NCBI GenBank assembly: GCA_002308775.1
Contig: DBVT01000033.1
Location: forward strand, 6,107-13,219
Direction: 5' to 3'
Origin: Mageeibacillus sp. UBA1257
GTDB lineage: Bacteria; Bacillota; Clostridia; UBA1212; UBA1257
DNA: 7,113 nucleotides
The notes beneath the pieces are model-generated. The model was not told the origin of the DNA. It searched no databases and saw only the letters and a list, made by a program, of their open reading frames with translations. Shown one piece after another: positions 4,514 to 7,113 of this stretch. Position 1 is the first letter of the stretch, and every line of letters starts with the position of its first letter. The translations under genes and the position numbers were made by a program.

Positions 4514-7069
4514 TCAGAAATACCAGGTCGAGAACCATCTCAGGCCTTCGATGTATTTAGCGTTCACTTCAAGTCCCGTGAGCGCAGGGTAAAATACGGC
4601 AAACAGCACGGCCGTAACGCCGAGATAGACCCATGTCACCCATTTCGGGAATATCTTATCCTCCGTCAGATTTTCGAAACAGTACACTATCATCAGTATC
4701 ACGAATGGCACGCTGGGCATGAAATGATATATGAACACGCAGCGCGTTACGAGTATCCAAGGCAGGAATTCCAGCGCAAACGCGGCTATGACCACAAGCA
4801 TCTTTTTGCAGCTCTTCTTGCAGGCGTAAAAAACAGTTCCGATGAGCGCAGGTATGCTGAGGAGCCAGATCGCAGGGTTGCCGAACGAAGCGATCGTTGA
4901 TTTTTTACCTACGGCTGCGTCTCCGGAATACATCCAGATAGGCCTTATGTCGAGCGGCCATGACCACCATTCGGAGCTGAACGGATGAGTTGCGTCGAGG
5001 TTGCTGTGGTACGAGAACATACTCTTTTGGTTATTTATCATAACAGTCCAGAGTGATTCGTTCGGATGAGTGGGCATATAAGGCAGATATGTCAGCGTGT
5101 AGATCGCGACAGGTATCGCGACGAAGAATACAACGCAAAGAGCGCATGTCGGTAAAAATCTGACCAGGAACCACTTTTTGACGTCCATTTTAGCAGGTCC
5201 CATACCGTTTTTGACATCCACTGCCTCGAACAGCTGCGCAGCGAAGAACAGCAGAGCAAGTCCCGCTCCGGCATACAGACAAGTCCATTTAGTCGCTGCG
5301 CCGATGCCGAATGTTATTCCGCACAGCGCCAGCGGTATCCTCGCCTTCACATCCTTCGGATCGTAGCATTTTATCGTAAAATAGTCGTACATAAAATAGT
5401 ACATCAGTATGATGAAGAACGTCGAGAACGAGTCTATCGTAGCGATCCTCGAGTGCGCGAGCCTCATAAACTCAAATGTCATAAGCCCGGATGCGAGCAC
5501 CGCGAACATACGCTTTTTGAATATTTTACTTGCGAAGAGATAGATCAGCGGCACCATAAGTACGCCGAAGAGTGTGCCCATAAATCTCCAGCCGAACGGG
5601 TTCATGCCGAATATCCTGATCCCGAGGCCGATGAGTATTTTACCGAACGGCGGATGCGTCGTCTCGTAGATGTTCCAGCCTTTGATCATCTCATAGGCTG
5701 TCCTTGCGTGGTAGATCTCGTCGAAATACGTGCTGTTCATATATGTTACAGACGTCGCGACATACTGCTGCTCGTCAAAGAGGTTCGAGGGCTTGCCGTC
5801 CGTGACTCCTTCGACATAAGATTCATCTATCACTTTGCAGGGTATCAACCGATACTGCTGGTTTTCATCCTTTGTTAAGAAGCCTATTTCATTCAGAGCC
5901 CAGCCCGTTCTCCTGCTCTCTACTCTGATCCTTCTCGTGTTGAAATTGATCTTATTGCTTATTTCCCACTCGAAAAACGAGCCGGCTTTCTTTTTGTCCG
6001 CTGTTTCCGCCGTCGTCGCGCTGTCTATCGCGAAAGCATATTTGAATACGCCCGATCCGTCTTCTTCCTCGTAATAAACGTCGTATTCACCGTGCGCGGG
6101 GATATTTGAAAGATGTGACATTCCGCAAACATTCGTAACATTGTCAAATTCCACTACGACGTATTCCCCTGCGGAGCTTGACTTCCAATAATTGTTCGCT
6201 GTTCCGGTGTCACCTAACCGAAAAAAAGATGTCGTCGCGCATATGACAGTTAAAACGGCTATGATGATCAGATCCTTGCCGTCCAACTTCCTTGCGGCGT
6301 CTTTACCAAGCTTTCCCTTGCGCTCTTTTTCGTCCGTTTTAATACCCAGAACGATGATCAGCACGATCAGTCCCGCGAGTAAAACGAAGAACAGAAGTTT
6401 GAAGAGTTTTTCCTTCGTTGTTGTGTCTTTCTCTTCTTTTGATGAAGATGAGGAACCGGATGAATCTGTCTTAAACAGTGAAAGGACCCTTGCTCCCGCA
6501 GGGGCAGAAGAAACCTTTTCGATCGATATATTGTCGAACATCGCCTTTCCGGACGCGTCTGCGCTGTAGCCTCCCAGTCCGAAAGAGAGCTCTATGACCT
6601 TCTGCTTTTTGTCTGTTTTCGTATAGATCGTGACCGTCTGCCAGTCTGTCGTTCCGTATACTCCGTCAGAGCGCTCCGTGACTCCGATAGCTGATATCAT
6701 CGCTCCTGCGCCGTCGGGATCAACGTTTTCCGTCTTGATATCGGCGGAGATCTTATATGTCGTCTTAGGCATTACGTCGACTGACTGATAGATCCTGGTG
6801 TCGTTTTTCTCCTTGTTTTCGATAACGATGCATTTTCCGTCTTTTCCGTCTCCGATGTATACGTCAGACGCCGCTCCGTTATTCAGGAAATCGTTCTGGT
6901 AGTCAGAAATGCTCCATCCGGCAGCTCCCGTCGCACTCGCTTCAAAGTCGCCGTTCACTATGACGCTTTCGACATTTTTACTCGAGCATCCTGAAAAAAC
7001 AGCAGTTGCCGCGACAGCGATCAGAAGGAGCAGTATTACAGCTTTTGCCCTTTTTGAACATGTTTTCAT
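4514..7069 (-). CDS. GT39/PMT-family protein O-mannosyltransferase with N-terminal lipoprotein-like carbohydrate-binding domain
   Basis: 851 residues, start ATG with GGAGG 7 nt upstream. Residues 1-28 look like a lipoprotein signal ending FSGC (Cys28). Residues about 33-188 form a beta-rich domain starting VIVNGDFE and ending AMFDNISIEKV, the pattern of CBM4/9-like carbohydrate-binding modules. A Ser-rich linker (202-219) leads to a helix (223-243), a basic cytoplasmic loop (245-265) and a second helix (266-284). Residues about 290-440 are an extracytoplasmic domain recalling discoidin folds (YVVVEFDN, RRIRVESRRTGWALNEIGF). Then come the PMT hallmarks: FDEIYHA (449-455, catalytic Asp-Glu), THPPFGK (471-477), about nine further membrane helices, YHSNLDATHPFSSEWWSWPL (687-706) and VFIYHFMP (778-785). 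PMT enzymes transfer mannose from polyprenyl-P-mannose to Ser/Thr of exported proteins. The downstream GT2 gene would make the donor. Other glycosyl donors are possible. Extra N-terminal domains make it much longer than a typical bacterial PMT (about 500 residues). Confidence 0.88.
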   Translation of the reverse strand: MKTCSKRAKAVILLLLIAVAATAVFSGCSSKNVESVIVNGDFEASATGAAGWSISDYQNDFLNNGAASDVYIGDGKDGKCIVIENKEKNDTRIYQSVDVMPKTTYKISADIKTENVDPDGAGAMISAIGVTERSDGVYGTTDWQTVTIYTKTDKKQKVIELSFGLGGYSADASGKAMFDNISIEKVSSAPAGARVLSLFKTDSSGSSSSSKEEKDTTTKEKLFKLLFFVLLAGLIVLIIVLGIKTDEKERKGKLGKDAARKLDGKDLIIIAVLTVICATTSFFRLGDTGTANNYWKSSSAGEYVVVEFDNVTNVCGMSHLSNIPAHGEYDVYYEEEDGSGVFKYAFAIDSATTAETADKKKAGSFFEWEISNKINFNTRRIRVESRRTGWALNEIGFLTKDENQQYRLIPCKVIDESYVEGVTDGKPSNLFDEQQYVATSVTYMNSTYFDEIYHARTAYEMIKGWNIYETTHPPFGKILIGLGIRIFGMNPFGWRFMGTLFGVLMVPLIYLFASKIFKKRMFAVLASGLMTFEFMRLAHSRIATIDSFSTFFIILMYYFMYDYFTIKCYDPKDVKARIPLALCGITFGIGAATKWTCLYAGAGLALLFFAAQLFEAVDVKNGMGPAKMDVKKWFLVRFLPTCALCVVFFVAIPVAIYTLTYLPYMPTHPNESLWTVMINNQKSMFSYHSNLDATHPFSSEWWSWPLDIRPIWMYSGDAAVGKKSTIASFGNPAIWLLSIPALIGTVFYACKKSCKKMLVVIAAFALEFLPWILVTRCVFIYHFMPSVPFVILMIVYCFENLTEDKIFPKWVTWVYLGVTAVLFAVFYPALTGLEVNAKYIEGLRWFSTWYF

Positions 7070-7113
7070 TTTACAACCTCCGCCTTTGCGTCCTTGATTT
7101 CAGTTATATGTTC
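7066..7113 (-). CDS. 3' end of an upstream gene (unidentified, partial)
   Basis: Fifteen codons reading EHITEIKDAKAEVVK then TGA run in from the right edge; the other two minus-strand frames are closed here. The TGA overlaps the ATG of the PMT gene as ATGA, the classic arrangement for translational coupling, and the GGAGG site lies within this frame. The residues are charged and helix-like but too few to name a family. The alternative is a short leader that happens to be open, perhaps with a TATAAC -10 box near 7101. Confidence 0.42.
   Translation of the reverse strand, partial: EHITEIKDAKAEVVK

Noticed and set aside
4250..4900. 216-codon plus-strand open frame across two genes
   Set aside because: It is antisense to both the GT2 start and the PMT C-terminus and shows no family motif.
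5453..5878. 141-codon plus-strand open frame with many Cys, His and Glu
   Set aside because: It is antisense to the catalytic loop of the PMT, whose FDEIYH and THPPFGK motifs account for the conservation here; no ribosome site.

Overview
The window reads as chromosomal DNA from a Gram-positive anaerobe of the Firmicutes, most likely class Clostridia. Supporting signs are strong GGAGG-type ribosome binding sites, consensus TTGACx-17-TAtAaT promoters, a TTG start codon, membrane-anchored cell-envelope enzymes with Thr/Pro-rich linkers, and a small TtcA-type PP-loop protein. The genus cannot be read from the sequence. Coding density is high and no RNA gene, insertion sequence, phage gene or CRISPR array is visible.

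Left part, minus strand (1-2469): a promoter-driven polysaccharide deacetylase (NodB fold; one membrane anchor and a Thr/Pro-rich stalk, TTG start) is followed by a PP2C-family protein phosphatase that runs off the left edge. The phosphatase has its own candidate promoter inside the end of the deacetylase gene. It has a single membrane span followed by a Thr/Pro-rich tail, and two of its metal-binding positions look altered. Middle (2470-3501): a 230-bp divergent intergenic region carries two back-to-back near-consensus promoters and a tandem 12-bp repeat. It leads rightwards into a TtcA-like tRNA thiolation gene that ends in a strong Rho-independent terminator.

Right part, minus strand (3527-7113): an apparent operon. 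The end of an unidentified upstream gene appears to overlap (ATGA) the start of an 851-residue GT39/PMT-family protein O-mannosyltransferase. That gene is followed after 39 bp by a GT2 glycosyltransferase of the Dpm1/GtrB type. By family knowledge, the GT2 enzyme would load a sugar onto polyprenyl phosphate at the inner membrane face, and the PMT protein would transfer it to Ser/Thr of exported proteins.

The most unusual element is the PMT protein. Its N-terminus looks like a lipoprotein signal followed by a beta-rich carbohydrate-binding-like domain. A second extracytoplasmic, discoidin-like domain of about 150 residues sits between the first transmembrane helix of the catalytic unit and the catalytic Asp-Glu. 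The two nearby membrane proteins with Thr/Pro-rich stalks are plausible but unproven substrates for such an O-glycosylation pair. No wholly new system is demonstrated here; the architecture of the PMT protein and its possible local substrates are the best leads.
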